From Viridothelium virens (Eukaryota > Ascomycota > Dothideomycetes > Trypetheliales > Trypetheliaceae), in assembly GCA_010094025.1 (NCBI GenBank), contig ML991794.1, forward strand, positions 1-64,000: a stretch of DNA of 64,000 nucleotides, in the 5' to 3' direction. The translations under genes were made by a program, and so were the position numbers. The notes beneath the pieces were generated by a model. The model was not told the origin of the DNA and made no database searches. It saw only the letters and a list, made by a program, of their open reading frames with translations. Shown piece by piece: positions 10,603 through 23,066 of this stretch; position 1 is the first letter of the stretch, and each line of letters opens with the position of its first letter.

Positions 10603-12017
10603 TCATACATTCTCGTCTTGAGGCTTCGGCTGCTCTGCATGTTTTGCCGGATCAAAGACGTACATTGGAAATTCCAAGAAGATGGTCCTCTTCAATATGA
10701 CTGGCATACGAGCATACAACTGCGGAGGAAATGGAATGAGGATACTTGTCCGGTTAAGATAATCAGAATAGCCTTCCCAGTTCAATCCCTTCTCGTATCT
10801 TTTCTTTGCCCCTGGCCTTTCTTGTAGCGGAAGTCCGGAAACAAACATGAGCAAGACAGTAAGAAAAAATGGGCCTAAAATCGTAGCATATAAAGCTTTA
10901 TATGCTTGACCGCGGACGTAGCCATCGGCCGCTGGTGAAACCGCGATCATGTAGATAGCTTATTGGTTAGCACAGATACTTCGATGTCGAACCTCACCAG
11001 GATTACTCACCGAATTGAATGATGATTTCGCCAAAATAGTTAGGATGGCGGGTCCAGTAAAAGAAGCCAACGTCACAGACTGCATTTTTGTCTGGATTGG
11101 AGCTCTTGAAACGATATTTTTGAGCATCAGAGACCGTCTCTGTAATTAAGCCAATGGCATAGAGGATGATGCCGGCAATATCACGGCCTGTACCAAATTT
11201 GTGCTGCGGATACTGAGTAACATTTGGAGAGTTTAAAACGGTCACTGGTAGCGACACGGTCCATACCCACTGAGTCATACTGTTAGCCCTGCCATTCCCG
11301 AGACATTTCGAGGTAAGACTTACTATCATCTGGAAGACCCAGAATCCCAAGAAGCGAAAGAACTTGTCGCGTGTTCCATCGAATCGATCATCCTTGCCCG
11401 TTTTGAGGATGCGGAAAAGGAGAAAACCGGATAACCGAAGCGCCCATATCATAATAAAGAGCGAAGCAACGATTTGACGCGCATTGTGATGACCACTGAA
11501 AGCTAACGTAATTATTGCGAGGATTGCAAAATTCGTGCCCCCGGCGAAATCTACAGTTAGATTAGTATCTGTGGTTCCATGACAGACAAGTGGAATTCAT
11601 TGTCGTAAAAGGGACAGCTGAGTGCTCCTGAAATCCGCCGAGAAATCGGTTGATATCGGATGAGCACAAGGGCTTCGCCGAAGAAAGAGAATAATCATTC
11701 TTCAGAATATTACAAATGTAGCTAGTCAAGACACTTCGACTAGTAGCCGGCCAGCCTCTACGGTCACAATTTGTTGCGCGTACAGAGATTTGAGTTACCG
11801 TCACTCAGCTGATGCGGTACGGTTTCAGGGAAATCGGTTGAGATTGCGTGACACAGAAAGCGCGATGTTGACGAGAATAGACGAGATCAAATGGACACGT
11901 ACCGGTTAGCTTGTCGAACTTGAAAGTGAAGGCGATGGAAAAGAAAAACAGCTGGAATCCGATGGTGATTAGAAGCGTGATCGCAAGGTAGTAGTTATCC
12001 AACGCGTGGACTTCCAT
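10603..12017 (-). CDS. DUF1295 / steroid 5-alpha-reductase-like membrane protein
   Basis: Four exons: 12017-11903, 11550-11324, 11269-11011 and 10958-10603; 318 residues. Several membrane segments are visible: YYLAITLLITIGFQLFFFS, NFAILAIITLAF, IVASLFIMIWALRL, and a pair near residues 220-250. The signature of the DUF1295 family is present: DRFDGTRDKFFRFLGFW, WVWTVSLPVTVLNSPNV, FYWTRHPNYFGEI, and the C-terminal NRTSILIPFPPQL. Family relatives are NADPH-dependent reductases of sterol or enoyl substrates in the ER, but the substrate of this subgroup is not known to me. Intron 1 is 352 nt, far longer than its neighbours, yet it joins KLT to DFAGGTNF exactly as in the family. Confidence 0.85.
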
Positions 12018-13163
12018 GGTTGACGGCTCTTCAGAAGAAGACTCAAAATGAAAAGCACTCCTGAATATGATATAGGGACAGTGTCAAGGCATAGAGGACG
12101 ATTTAATGTTTCGATAGCGGCGCGTAGGCACCCAAAGACGGAGGATAGCTGATGACGATTTGGATGGCGGGCTTGGTATGACGCCTAGATCTGAAAGCAA
12201 CACGACACTTCGCCTCTCAGATCGTCAGGTCGCTGGGTCCGCTAACAGAGCCAGCTCTTTCTTCGATCACCGTCGGCTGGATAGTCCGCCCGGTAACCGC
12301 AATCCTTCGGCACCTTGCCTAACTTGTATTATATTCTGCGAGAAGTCCAAAGTTGTCCACCGATTGTTCAGTGCGTGAATGTCAAGGACAAAGAAGACGG
12401 CCAATGTGCTGCCCGTGCCGCCGTGCTGTTTTTCGGCCACCCGCTAATTGCGCATCAAGCCGCCCACTCTCTGGTGCATTCTCGATACGCTCTCCACGCG
12501 AGCCATGCTTAACAATCAAGGCGCAAAAGGCTAGACAATCCTAATCCATGCGAGCACATTGTGGTTCGGCCTTCATAATTTGTTCTGATCCCCGACATGC
12601 CGCGTGTAGCTGGCTCGGTCTGGTGCTGAGATATGTAAGTACGTCATCCGTGCTTCTTCGATGTCGGCCATCGCTCCTGCCATCCATAGGCAGCACGAGA
12701 CGACACAGGTTTCAGCCATGTCCTCGAACCACACCGATGAGACTGTAATGCGACGACCCACGTCTAGATCTGGGGAAGTCCATGCGGTTTGACCCCAGAC
12801 ATGGTACAGTTGGAATAAGCCTTTTTTTCTTGGCAATCGCTTCTGGGCGCTCGACCAATTGCAATTCTTCCATTTGGTATCAGCCTTTCGGCCAATTCAG
12901 TGGCCGGGAATATGGTGCAGGTTATTCTTTTGGAATCACCGTTTTATGCATTGTTCCTTGAAGTGCTGTAGGTGATTTGCAGGATCTGTCAGAACCCAGA
13001 GCTTAATTGCTTTGTGCAACCTAATCTTCAGCCCTCTCCCCCTTCCACCGTTCACGCTTCTCAAGTCGGCTGGGCTGTTCTTCTTGTCTTTCGTTCTTGT
13101 AAAACTTCTTTGCTTTGAGCTGGTCTCGTTACCGTGGGCTGGGTCTACACATTCCTTTCAATC
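12018..13163. other. divergent intergenic region
   Basis: 1.15 kb between two divergently transcribed genes. The last 150 bases before 13164 are pyrimidine-rich, as is common near fungal transcription starts. No exon or RNA gene supported. Confidence 0.45.
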
Positions 13164-14839
13164 ATGAAGTCTTTTCATAATGCTCCGTCGTTCGCGATCG
13201 CTTTCCTGGAAATTTTGGTAGTAGGCTGGGTAGGTTTCCGTTAGGGGTTTCTATTGTACGTTGCTGATCACCGCAAAAGCTGTGTGCAGGTATCGCTTTT
13301 GCGACTGGAGGAGATATCTCTTTCAATGGGAATGCTGCTGGCCAACTTGACGCCGCCTATCTTCGCAAGAGGGCGGCCTTATCTTCGTCGTCATCCTCCT
13401 CATCATCATTGGGCAATGTATTGTCCAGTACGCAAACCGGAACCTCTAGTATGAGCACTGGATCTTCGAGTCTAAGTACTGGATCGCCGAATTTCTCCGG
13501 ATTGATGAGTGTAAGTACAAGTTCAGCGCCTTGTTGATACATTACTAAAAATGAATAGAGAACCCTCACAGGCACTAGCTTAACATCGATGTTAGCATTT
13601 ACTAATCAAATGGTATGACTATACGCTACTTTCAAATGCTCTGATCTCAATGGCTAATTCACCACATCATAGGGCCAGCTTGGGTCGATCTTGACCGTCT
13701 CTGTCTTGACTGGAAGCCCCACCACAACGGCAGGACAAGCACTGAACACCGGAACTGGTTCGTCTGGCCAAATCCTCACAATTTCCGTGCTGAATGGAAA
13801 TTCCAATGGAGCGACGACCGCGCTGGCAGCAACTGCAACAGGGGTTTCCAGCCTAACCGCGACTAATACCCAGGCTCTCTCCTTCCGCGTGTCATCGAGT
13901 ACGAATATGACGGCCACTGCTGCTGCTGCGTCTACGAACATTACTCCCACATCTACACTTTTGGCCTCAAATTCGTCAGCGAGCGTCCTCTCTTTCGCAT
14001 TGAGTAGCGCAACTACCCCAACTTCCACATTGCGGGCGCTCAATTCATCGACAAATGCCTTGTCCTTTGCAGTTAGTAGCGCAACCGGCCAAACGTCTAC
14101 ACTTCGGGCATTGAATTCATCGACAAATGCCTTGTCCTTTGCAATTAGTAGTGCGGCCACTACAGCTTTCAATTCCAACAACACGTCTAGTGCAAGCGTA
14201 CTATCCATCAACGTCCAATCCAATACATCGGCTGGCTCTTCCATGCAGCTGACCTTTGCTTTATCGTCGGCATCCCTTGCGAATGCGACGCAACTTACAT
14301 CTGGGGCCGCTGCTAGCGCTACGGTCGGTCAGGGAGGCTGCCAATGCTCCTGCTCATGTCCGTTCTCGTTCTTCACCACAGGCACCATGCCGACAATGAT
14401 GCCTATGATTGCTAACACGGCTTTCACGACGCAAACTACGACCACGACAACGACTTCAACATCACTTGCACTGGGTACGGGAAGTTCTTCAATTACAAGG
14501 TCATTTTCTCTGTCTACTCCAGCATCGCTGCTAAGTAGCACTACATCAGGGGGATCAAGCTTCACCCTTGGCTCAACGACCACTTCTGCCACAAGCCTCC
14601 AAACTTCGTCCACCACCTCGCTGACCTTAGGCTCGGGCTTAACTCCGTCTGGCTTCGGCTCCACTTCATCGAGGACTACTGCCGGCGCATTCACATCCTC
14701 GACGTCAACAACAACGAGCCTCACAGGTAGCTCCACGTCCGGATCCACATCAGCAACAACTACTAGCGCACCTTCAGGATCCATCAACATCAACACTGTT
14801 ATGCTATCGACCGCAGTAACGCAGCTTCTTGGAAACTGA
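13164..14839 (+). CDS. secreted Ser/Thr-rich repeat protein
   Basis: Four exons: 13164-13229, 13280-13510, 13559-13612 and 13673-14839; 505 residues. The N-terminus is a signal peptide split by intron 1 (FAIAFLEILVVGW joined to LCAGIAFATGG). Shortly after comes a dibasic LRKR site followed by a poly-Ser run, so Kex2-type processing is possible. The rest is almost entirely Ser, Thr, Ala, Gly and Asn, expected to be heavily O-glycosylated. It has three 24-residue tandem repeats and one cysteine cluster (GGCQCSCSCPF). I see no catalytic motif and no convincing GPI tail (it ends NTVMLSTAVTQLLGN). It resembles cell-wall or adhesin-type proteins in composition only. Confidence 0.72.
13949..14164 (+). 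repeat. 3 x 72-nt tandem repeat inside the Ser/Thr-rich gene
   Basis: Three units of 72 nt (13949-14020, 14021-14092, 14093-14164) encode TSTLLASNSSASVLSF, TSTLRALNSSTNALSF and TSTLRALNSSTNALSF plus spacers. Units two and three are nearly identical and unit one is diverged, which suggests a recent duplication of the last unit. Confidence 0.9.
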
Positions 14840-15025
14840 ATGAAGCATCTGTGCGTAAGCTCGAAGAAGCACGGTCCAGAGGAGTTGAAGGAGTAAAGGC
14901 GTTTAGCCGGGCAAAGATATCCACGTAATGAGGGTAGTAGGGAGAGCCAAGAGCTTCAAGCGGAACCTGTCGTATAGCCGCGGGCCAGTCCCAGCGCGGG
15001 GCCTTTGTTGGTCCAAGTAGATAAT

Positions 15026-16068
15026 TCAATCGGGCCGCATTGTTAAATCTTCAGTCGCTGCCACTGTAGTAGCATTCTGCAATTCACCATTCTTTTTCTT
15101 CATCTTATCACCACCTTTAGATGCCTCTTCCGTGCCAAGCTTCTTCTTGCCTCCATGCTCCTCCGACTGCTCTAACTTCCGCTTATTCCCCGCCTGCTTC
15201 CCCTTCTCCTTCGCTTTCCCCCCTCGCTCCGGCTGCACCCCTCCTTCCACCACATCCACCACCCCACGATAGCTCGTCCGCTTCAACTGCGCGCTCACCA
15301 CCGCATGCCTCGCCACCCCCGTCACCGCCTCCCTCCCCCTCTCCCGACCCAACCCCCACATCGCCGCCAAATTCACCACATCCCACGGCGCGCGACACCC
15401 CAGCGCCCTTCCCGCCTCACTACTAATCACCAGCCCGCGTCCCCGCGTCGCCCGCACCAGCTGCGTCGCGTTGCTGATGAGGTTCCTGCGCGCAGTCGCG
15501 TCGTTCGCGAGGATGCCCGGGCTGTAGCAGATCTCGAACTTGACGCCGCGCTCGATGGCGGCGCCGAGCGAGCGGTGCTTGAAGGGGAAGGCGAAGCGCT
15601 GGGTGAGGTCGAGCGAGATGAGGGCGCAGTCGAGGAGCGAGGTGCAGGCTTGGAGGAGGGTCGCTTCGTCGGTGGGGCGGAGCGCGACGAGGTCGTGCGT
15701 GCGGGTCAGGTCGCCCAGTCGGTGGTTTTGGGAGGGAGACGTCGTGAGGAGGGTGCAGCGGCGGAGGATGCGCAGGGTGGGTGGGGTGGGAAAGGGTAGA
15801 GGGTCGGGGATGGGGCACGTCTGCGTGAGAGAATTTAGTAGGTGGGTTGGGGGGATGGAGCAGAGAGAACTGACGATTTCGCTGGGGAGCTTGCCGGATA
15901 GGGTGTAATTGAGAGCTACGACATTGTAGCCCACTGTTGTATTTCGTTAATTGACGTTTGAGGGGCGCGCGAAAATTTCATGAGAAACTCACGTTCAGCG
16001 AGAAAGGAAAGTGTTCTTTGCAACTCGTTCTCGTTTTGTACCCATTGCACGTTCAGGTCATAGAACAT
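15026..16068 (-). CDS. rpp1: RNase P/MRP subunit p30 (Rpp1)
   Basis: Two exons, 16068-15993 and 15933-15026, intron 59 nt (GTGAGT...CAACAG); 327 residues. Rpp1/p30 is a protein subunit of nuclear RNase P and RNase MRP, which mature tRNA 5' ends and process pre-rRNA. It has a PHP-like TIM-barrel fold. Blocks: MFYDLNVQW at the start, ELGYNVVALNYT at the splice join, RCTLLTTSPSQNHRL, YDLVALRPT-like HDLVALRPTDEATLLQ, ISLDLTQRFAFPFK, AIERGVKFEICYSPGI, RNLISNATQLVRATRGRG and CRAPWDVVNLAAMWGL. The C-terminal 80 residues are Lys/Glu-rich and disordered, as in many fungal homologues. Confidence 0.9.
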
Positions 16069-17136
16069 GCTCGAGGGTGAAGGCAAGATTTCAAGGCGTC
16101 AGTGGATGGAATGTACCCCGTCTGTGAAAGGGCGTTAGCGTGGGGATAAAATGCAGCGATTCGACCAGGGTCAGAAAGTTACGGCACGCAACTAGAGCAA
16201 ACGACGCCGTTTTGACATTTCCTTTTTCTCGTGGACGTTACACTTGCAAAAACGGTCTCCTTCCATACCTAGCCGTCCATAAAAAAGCATCATATTTTTC
16301 CAATTCATTGTCTTATGCCCACAGCAAGCTCTCTCATTGCTATTTCGAAGCAGCCTTAAAATTAACTGACCTTGTCTGCTAGAGACTAATTTTCGCCGCA
16401 CCACGGTGGTCATGAGCATCAGAACCACTCCAACTAAATTTGGTGAAGCGCAGGGACCACACCTGTTCAGTCGCGATGAAATATGGCATTCAAAGGCAGT
16501 ACATCGAGCCAATAGCCCTGAAATTGTACTTTGGAGTGGTGCGATAAGGTCGAGTTATCACTATTGTGACATCTGTTGGTAGAGATCTCGATTATCTGCC
16601 CTTGCGTTGAAGTACCTCAGATGGTTCAGATACTTACGACCACCCTGGTGCATCCTTCATCGAATAAAACGCTAGTCATCGGATGTGGCTTATTGGTGCA
16701 CCGAGCTCTCAGCATCTTTCTGATTTCTCAGGAAATTGTTATATGGTAATTGAAACTTCAAGTCTAGAACCCACCGACGGCATGAACCTTCCTTTTCTTT
16801 CGCAAGCCAGATCGAGCTCTTGGAAACATCATGACGTGCGAAGATCTGGTTGATTCTATACCACTTCATGTTTATCCCTGCACCATTCATCTCGTCAATA
16901 CCTAAAAAATGGCGTGCGCTGCTTCGGAAGCTCCCAGCCGATCAAGTCAAGCTCTCAAGCTCTAAGAAGCTGCCCCATGAAGACTAGCCAATTTGTTATC
17001 ACCGTTGCCATCTTCCGTAATGGCGGAGGAATATCTAAAGGCTAGCCGTTTGGCATAAATTAAAATGTGAAGGGAAAAAAGTCGAATTGAGCGACCTGTA
17101 CTGCGTTTAACGCACTCAACACATTCCTACACCACA
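16069..17136. other. divergent intergenic region, rpp1 / MFS gene
   Basis: 1.07 kb upstream of both genes. No exon, RNA gene or repeat recognised. Confidence 0.45.
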
Positions 17137-18940
17137 ATGGCTGCTCAACCTGTTTCAATTGCTGTACAGCCGAATAAAGCTGATGACAGTGATATCGACG
17201 CCAGACATGGTAAAGTCCAAAGTGAGGTCGTCGTGGATGAAGGCAGATTTGCCTCGAACCCTTTCGCAGATCCGAAAATTGCAGAGCATTACAGGGAAAT
17301 CTACGAACAAGCTCAGTACGAATGTCGCCACGTCTTTGATCCAGAGCTTGAATGGGATCCTGCCGAGGAAAAGAGGCTTGTCAGAAAACTGGACTGGCAC
17401 GTGTGCCTTTGGGCATGCATAATGTTCTTTGCTCTCCAGGTTGACCGGGGCAATTTGAGCCAAGCCGTATCGGATAATATGCTAGACCAATTAGGCCTGA
17501 ATACCAATCAATATAACAATGGTAAGATGATAATGATAGGAGAGTCGGAACTTTGCTGACTTCTGTACCTAGGAAATGTGATTTTCCGAGTATCCTTTTT
17601 GTTGGCAGAGCTTCCCTCACAACTCATTTCCAAGAAGCTTGGCCCTGATAGATGGATCCCGATGCAGATGGCGCTCTGGTCTGTAGTGGCTGCGGCTCAA
17701 GTTGGTCTCAGAGGAAAGTCCAGTTTCTATGCTTGCAGGAGTCTACTCGGAATTCTGGAAGGAGGCTTCATTCCTGACCTCGTCCTTTGGCTCTCTTATT
17801 TCTACACCAGCCCCGAACTTCCGGTCCGCTTGAGTTTCTTCTGGGCCGCTACAAATATTACGGACATTGTGACCTCTCTCCTTGCCTTCGCACTTCTTCA
17901 TCTGGACGGAGTTCATGGCATAGCTGGCTGGAGATGGCTATTCCTAATCGAGGGTCTCATCACCTTCAGCGTCGGCGTGGCAGCTTTCTTCTTGATGCCT
18001 GCTTCTGCAGTTCAGACCAAAACCTGGTTTCGTCCGAAAGGCTGGTTCACTGACCGCGAAGTCGGGATCGTTGTTAATCGTGTCTTGCGTGATGATCCTT
18101 CGAAAGGTGACATGCATAATCGGATGGGCATCACGCCCAAGCGTCTCTGGGACGCGCTGTTGGATTATGATATGTGGCCGGTATGGCTGACGGTTTACCA
18201 GGGGAAGGCTTTTTCGCTAATTCTACTCAGATTTACCTTCTAGGTCTAATCGTCTTCATCCCGTTCCAACCACCGAATACATACCTTACTCTCACTCTCC
18301 GACAGATTGGATTCAGCACGGTATGTCCCATGAGTATCATTAAGCCCCAAAACCTTTCTGATGAGTTTCACAGTTCAATACAAACCTTCTTACCATTCCA
18401 GCCGAAGTCTTAAATACTTTCTCACTCCTCGCCATAACATGGCTCAGCGAACGGGTCGGCGAGCGTTCTCTCGTATCCATGGTCCAGGACATCTGGACGC
18501 TTCCCTGTGTCATTGCACTCAGATGGTGGCCAGGAACATACACCGACGCATGGGGCACTTGGGCATTGGTCACTACTCTACTAAGTTATCCATACTGTCA
18601 TGCCATAATCGTTGCTTGGGCATCTAGGAACTCAGGCTCGGTGCGCACACGCTCGGTTTCGGTGGCGGTCTACAACATGTTTGTGCAGTGCGGTGACGTT
18701 ATTTCCTTTTACGTTTATCGAGCGGACGATAAACCCTTGTATCACCGAGGCAATGCAGTCTTGGTCGCGATAAATCTTTTGGCCATTGCGTTGTTCATCG
18801 GTACCAAGATGTATTACGTGTGGAGAAATAAGACCAGAGAGAAGAGGTGGAATGCCATGAGTGAAGAGCAGCATGAGGACTATCTTAACCATACAAAGGA
18901 CGAAGGGAACAAGAGGCTTGACTTTCGCTTTAAGCATTGA
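17137..18940 (+). CDS. MFS transporter, allantoate-permease (Dal5) type
   Basis: Four exons: 17137-17521, 17573-18180, 18231-18320 and 18374-18940; 549 residues, about 12 membrane helices. It belongs by motif to the anion:cation symporter branch of the major facilitator family (Dal5, Tna1, Liz1, Seo1). Helix 1 ends in LQVDRGNLSQAV, helix 4 region reads YACRSLLGILEGGFIPDLVLWLSYFY, the middle loop carries WFTDREVGIVVNRVLRDDPSKG, and the second half has YLTLTLRQIGF, FNTNLLTIPAEVL and RSVSVAVYNMFVQ. Such proteins import small organic anions or vitamins across the plasma membrane. The substrate cannot be read from sequence. The final cytoplasmic tail (REKRWNAMSEEQHEDYL) is typical of the family. 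Confidence 0.87.
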
Positions 18941-20266
18941 GATGTCGATTTGTTTGGGTGGTACAGCAGGATAAAGTAGCATTAGATAACACATCGTGGT
19001 AAGTCAAACGATAGAGTAAGGTAGCATTGCGAAGTCAAATGTCGATCAGAGGGTGAGAGCTTGCATCATTTGCGGTGGCACTGGCGTCAAAGGTTTTAGC
19101 CGAGCGGGGATAAGCTTCCGAAAATGGTCGTTTCCACATGAACGCCAAGCTAAAGTGGTACACCAAAACCGCATCAGATTCTTCATCTACGGGCAGGTAA
19201 CTAGCCACCGACTTCGCGATGGTCCCAAGGCAAGTCCGATTGACGCAATTTGACTTCATGCCACGTGGATTTCCTGCTCTTGGATAGGTGCATCTGCTGA
19301 GATCTGGTTGGGGTCCTTGTCGCGCCAAGGCCTAGTTCTCGGTGTCATTCGCAAAACGCACAAGGCTTTATCAGCATTCTTAGGCCTTATCCTTGACGTG
19401 ACAATTGCCTAAATCAGCTGTCTCAGCAACGGTACGGAGTACTCAACGCTACAAGGGAGTCTCAGCGGGCGTACTCTGATGGCATCTGTAATCTTCAACC
19501 CTATCTTGGGAGACGACACATACCGAAGGGACATCAGGCAAGAAGAAGACGCGACCAGCTTTTGAGCTTGACTTAAAAGATACACGGCATATCAAGAACA
19601 CCCACATCCTGGGGCCACATAAGTAGCCTTGGTTCCTTTTCCTCAGAGCTCGTGCTAATGCGTGATGTACCTTCGCACAGGATCGGCCGCCTCTAGAACC
19701 GAGTTTTGATGCATTGGTTGGTGAATACAGCGCTGATCAGAGCACATATCTATACGTCTCATGAGGCACGGTGGCACCATCCGAAGCAAAGTAGCAAATT
19801 GGTCTCTCTACCGGTGACTTCACAGATTTCGGAGTAATCCGACCGAATCCCTGGGATATGTACCCATAGATTGGGTGGCCCATGTCCAAAGCTGTGCATT
19901 TGTCCGGGATCTGCTCCTTTCGCGACATGATGCGACTAGAGGAGGGGATCGCATCGCAGTCCAGGCTTCGTAACCATGGAATTGCGCCATTTAGTGGGTA
20001 AGGCACGCACGACTTGCATGTGGGGGGTTTTTATCATTGCACCTTCGCTATGTAAGAGGTCTACTATTTGGACATGGTCTACCTATTTCTCTACGCGATT
20101 CTCTGATAGCAGTGAATCGCGCTATCACGACTCCTGGCCCCGGTTCCTGCCTGCATTGCCTACTACTTCCAAGCCAGGTGCGACCACAAGTGGGCAGTGT
20201 TTGCTGACCGCCTTCACGAGAGATTCAGGACTGTGCCTCAGACAGCTCGATCGTATCCTCGTCGAC
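18941..20266. other. intergenic, upstream of amino-acid permease
   Basis: 1.3 kb. The permease frame is open back to 19976, but the residues before 20267 have no transporter features, so I treat that part as leader or promoter. Confidence 0.4.
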
Positions 20267-22202
20267 ATGATGTCTTGGCGCGGTATTAGGCGAAAGCGAG
20301 ATGTGCACGTCTCCGCGACAGGGGTTGATGTTGATGCCCCATCGGACACGGTCTCTGAAGGAAGCCTGAAGTTTACATTCGAGCAGGGTGGTAATAATTC
20401 AGATCCATCTTACCAAGAGGCATCAGGAGCGCCAGTTGAAAGAAGATCCCCGCTAGGGTACTCCGCTGGTCCGATTGCCATAATAATGCTCAATCTTAGC
20501 AAGATGGTTGGAACCGGCATTTACTCAACACCCTCTTCTGTTCTGTCAGGAACTGGCTCCGTTGGACTCAGCTTGATCTTCTGGGCTCTTGGGTTTTTTA
20601 TCTCGCTCGCTTCGCTTGCTGTTTATCTCGAATATGCAGCCTATTTCCCAAACCGTTCCGGCTCTGAAGTCGTGTATCTGGAGCAGGCGTTCCCAAGGCC
20701 AAAGTATTTCTTCCCGACAACGTTCGCTGTTCAGACTGTCGTCCTCTCGTTCAGCAGTAGCAATGCAATTGTCCTGGCAGAGTACCTTTTCAGGGTCCAT
20801 GGCAGCTCACCAAGCCCATGGCAGCTGAAAGGGGTCGCTATTGGTGGCTATACTGTAGCCTTTCTTCTAGTTGTCTTCCATACACGTTCCTCTTATTGGG
20901 TTTCGAATGGCATTGGAATTGTGAAGCTACTGACGCTGATTTTCGTTGCTATCACGGGTCTAGTCGTTCTGGGTGGCAATGTACACAGAGTTCCTGATCC
21001 CACAGCAAACTTTCGAGACGCATTCGCTGGAACTCTCAGTTCGGGATATGGCCCAACCAACGCTCTGTATAAGATTGTCTTCTCCTACAGTGGCTATGAA
21101 AATGCATTCAACGTAGTGAACGAAGTGAAGAATCCGGTGAAGACGATTCGAAATAATGCAACCATTGCGTTACTGACTGTCAGCGTTTTATATGTTCTCG
21201 CCAACATTGCCTACTTTGCGGCTGTGCCAAAAGAGGAATTGATGGAGTCATCACAAGTTGCTGCTAGCCTGTTTTTCGAGAAGGTATTCGGGTCGAGCGG
21301 TGCAGCTAGAGGCTTGAGCTTCTTGATCGCCCTGAGTGCTTTTGGCAATTTGGTTGCCGTGCTCATTGGTCAATCTCGTATGATCCGAGAGTGTGGCCGG
21401 TAAGCTAATCTTGAACGCGTACCTCATGGAATTACCGCTGACGAGCATGAATAGGCAAGGAGTCCTACCATTTCCTAGATTTTGGGCCTCTACTAAGCCC
21501 TTTGGCACGCCTTTTGGACCTTACTTTGTCAAATGGGCCTTGACTCTGCTTATGATTCTTGCACCTCCTGCAGGTGATGCCTTCAACTTCGGTACGCTTA
21601 ATATCTGTCAGGCGCTTAGTGCGTATGATTAACGTCTTTTCACTAGTCGTTGATCTGAGTATTTATCCAAACTCAGCGTTCCTCTTCATTATGGCGGTGG
21701 GCCTCTACCTTGTCCGTTACCGTCGAAAGAAGTTAGGTGTTGGTCGTTCAAGCTTCCGAGCATGGGATGTAGCTCTAATTTTCACTATTATTGTGAACCT
21801 CTACTTGCTCGTGATGCCTTGGTATCCACCATCCGATGGCGCCGACGGAGGTGATGTGAGCTTTTGGTACGCCACATATGCGGCTACAGGTGTTGGAATG
21901 TGAGTCAACTCTTCGTCCCTCATCATCATGTTTTATTGAACGAAAGGCACTGACTTCTATGCTGCAGCCTTGTGTTCTGCGCCGTATATTATTGGGTCTG
22001 GGTATATGTCTTGCCGAGGTTTGGGCACTATCGGATGCGGCAGGAAGCTGTCATATTGGGTGAAGATAGTGTGACGCATAGACTTGTGAAAGTACCGAAT
22101 GATAAACTCACCGAATGGGACGAAACGCATGATGCAGTCGGAAGAGAGCTGAGGTCGAATGCAATCAACAGCGACACTATACTTACAGATCCAGAAAAGT
22201 AG
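20267..22202 (+). CDS. amino-acid permease, Mup1-like (LAT family)
   Basis: Four exons: 20267-21399, 21455-21591, 21647-21899 and 21968-22202; 585 residues. Start chosen at the ATG pair 20267/20270 because a hydrophilic cytosolic N-terminus follows, then helix 1 with IIMLNLSKMVGTGIYSTPSS, the substrate-binding unwound segment of APC transporters. Other marks: LAVYLEYAAYFPNRSGSEVVYLEQ, FSYSGYENAFNVVNEVKNP, and SALSAFGNLVAV-like LIALSAFGNLVAVLIGQSR. This matches the fungal high-affinity methionine permease Mup1 and its relatives; cysteine or other substrates are possible. About 12 helices; plasma membrane. Confidence 0.87.
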
Positions 22203-23066
22203 CTTGCTGAAGCAAAGACACCATTGCCAAATGAAAGGCAGTGTTACTGACCACGAACACTCAATAAGCGAATTGGCCGAGCCTGTTTTTCTAATGAACT
22301 GCGCAGAAGAAGAAAGCAAAAGCTTATGGAGACCCTGTACAAACACTATCGTATATATTTTGGTCTAGGATCCTTGTAGCTTCTTTTGGGAAATGACGAG
22401 ACGCTGAGATGCATATGTTAGATCTTTTCTATCCACGCTCCAATTACAACATTTTATGAGGTCTGGATATATGACACCTGCGACCTGAGGATGCATCGAT
22501 TCATCATGTCTGCACGAGCCCCACTTGTGACTTTTGTTTGCTTCCATTCAAAGCAATCTCAAGCCTGCCTGTAGAAGAAGCACTGGGTTTACGCGGCGAA
22601 GTAGTCGTACTGTCGGCTTCTTGACTAAGATGGATAGCATACAGGAATCGAGTGAGCGACTGATGATAGTAAAGAACTACGATGTGGTGAGCCAGTGATC
22701 GCATCTTGCACTGTATTTAAGGGAAATTTCAGATGGTCATCAGTGCGAGGTGCGTAGTAACAGCTTTTGTAGCCCAGCACACTCAGTATCGTAAGGCAAG
22801 CTGCATACGACTACGCTAAATTCTAGCTGTGTGGTGGACCCCACCACAATCCACCACCTGTACTCCGTACCGCCTCAGCTCCCCACAACATCACCGGTTT
22901 ATGAACGCGTGTGAGGGAAACCTACTTTGGGTATATAAGTCCAAGTCCACCTCCCTTCCAACGTCAGAGATCAAGAGCATATTAAACTCTGCTGACGCAT
23001 CTCTTCTCACAAAGTTAGGTGTCCGACTCGATTTCCTCAGCCCTTCGAGGCTGCCCACCTCAGACC
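22203..23066. other. intergenic, CK2 alpha upstream
   Basis: 864 bases. The only feature seen is the TATA box at 22932. Confidence 0.4.
22932..22939 (+). promoter_or_regulatory. TATA box of the CK2 alpha gene
   Basis: TATATAAG 128 nt before the ATG at 23067. It is a good consensus match at a sensible distance for a fungal promoter. Confidence 0.5.

Noticed and set aside
15121-15908. Several plus-strand open frames of 100-160 residues
   Set aside because: They lie antisense to rpp1 in GC-rich sequence and are Pro/Arg-rich or Val/Glu-rich shadows.
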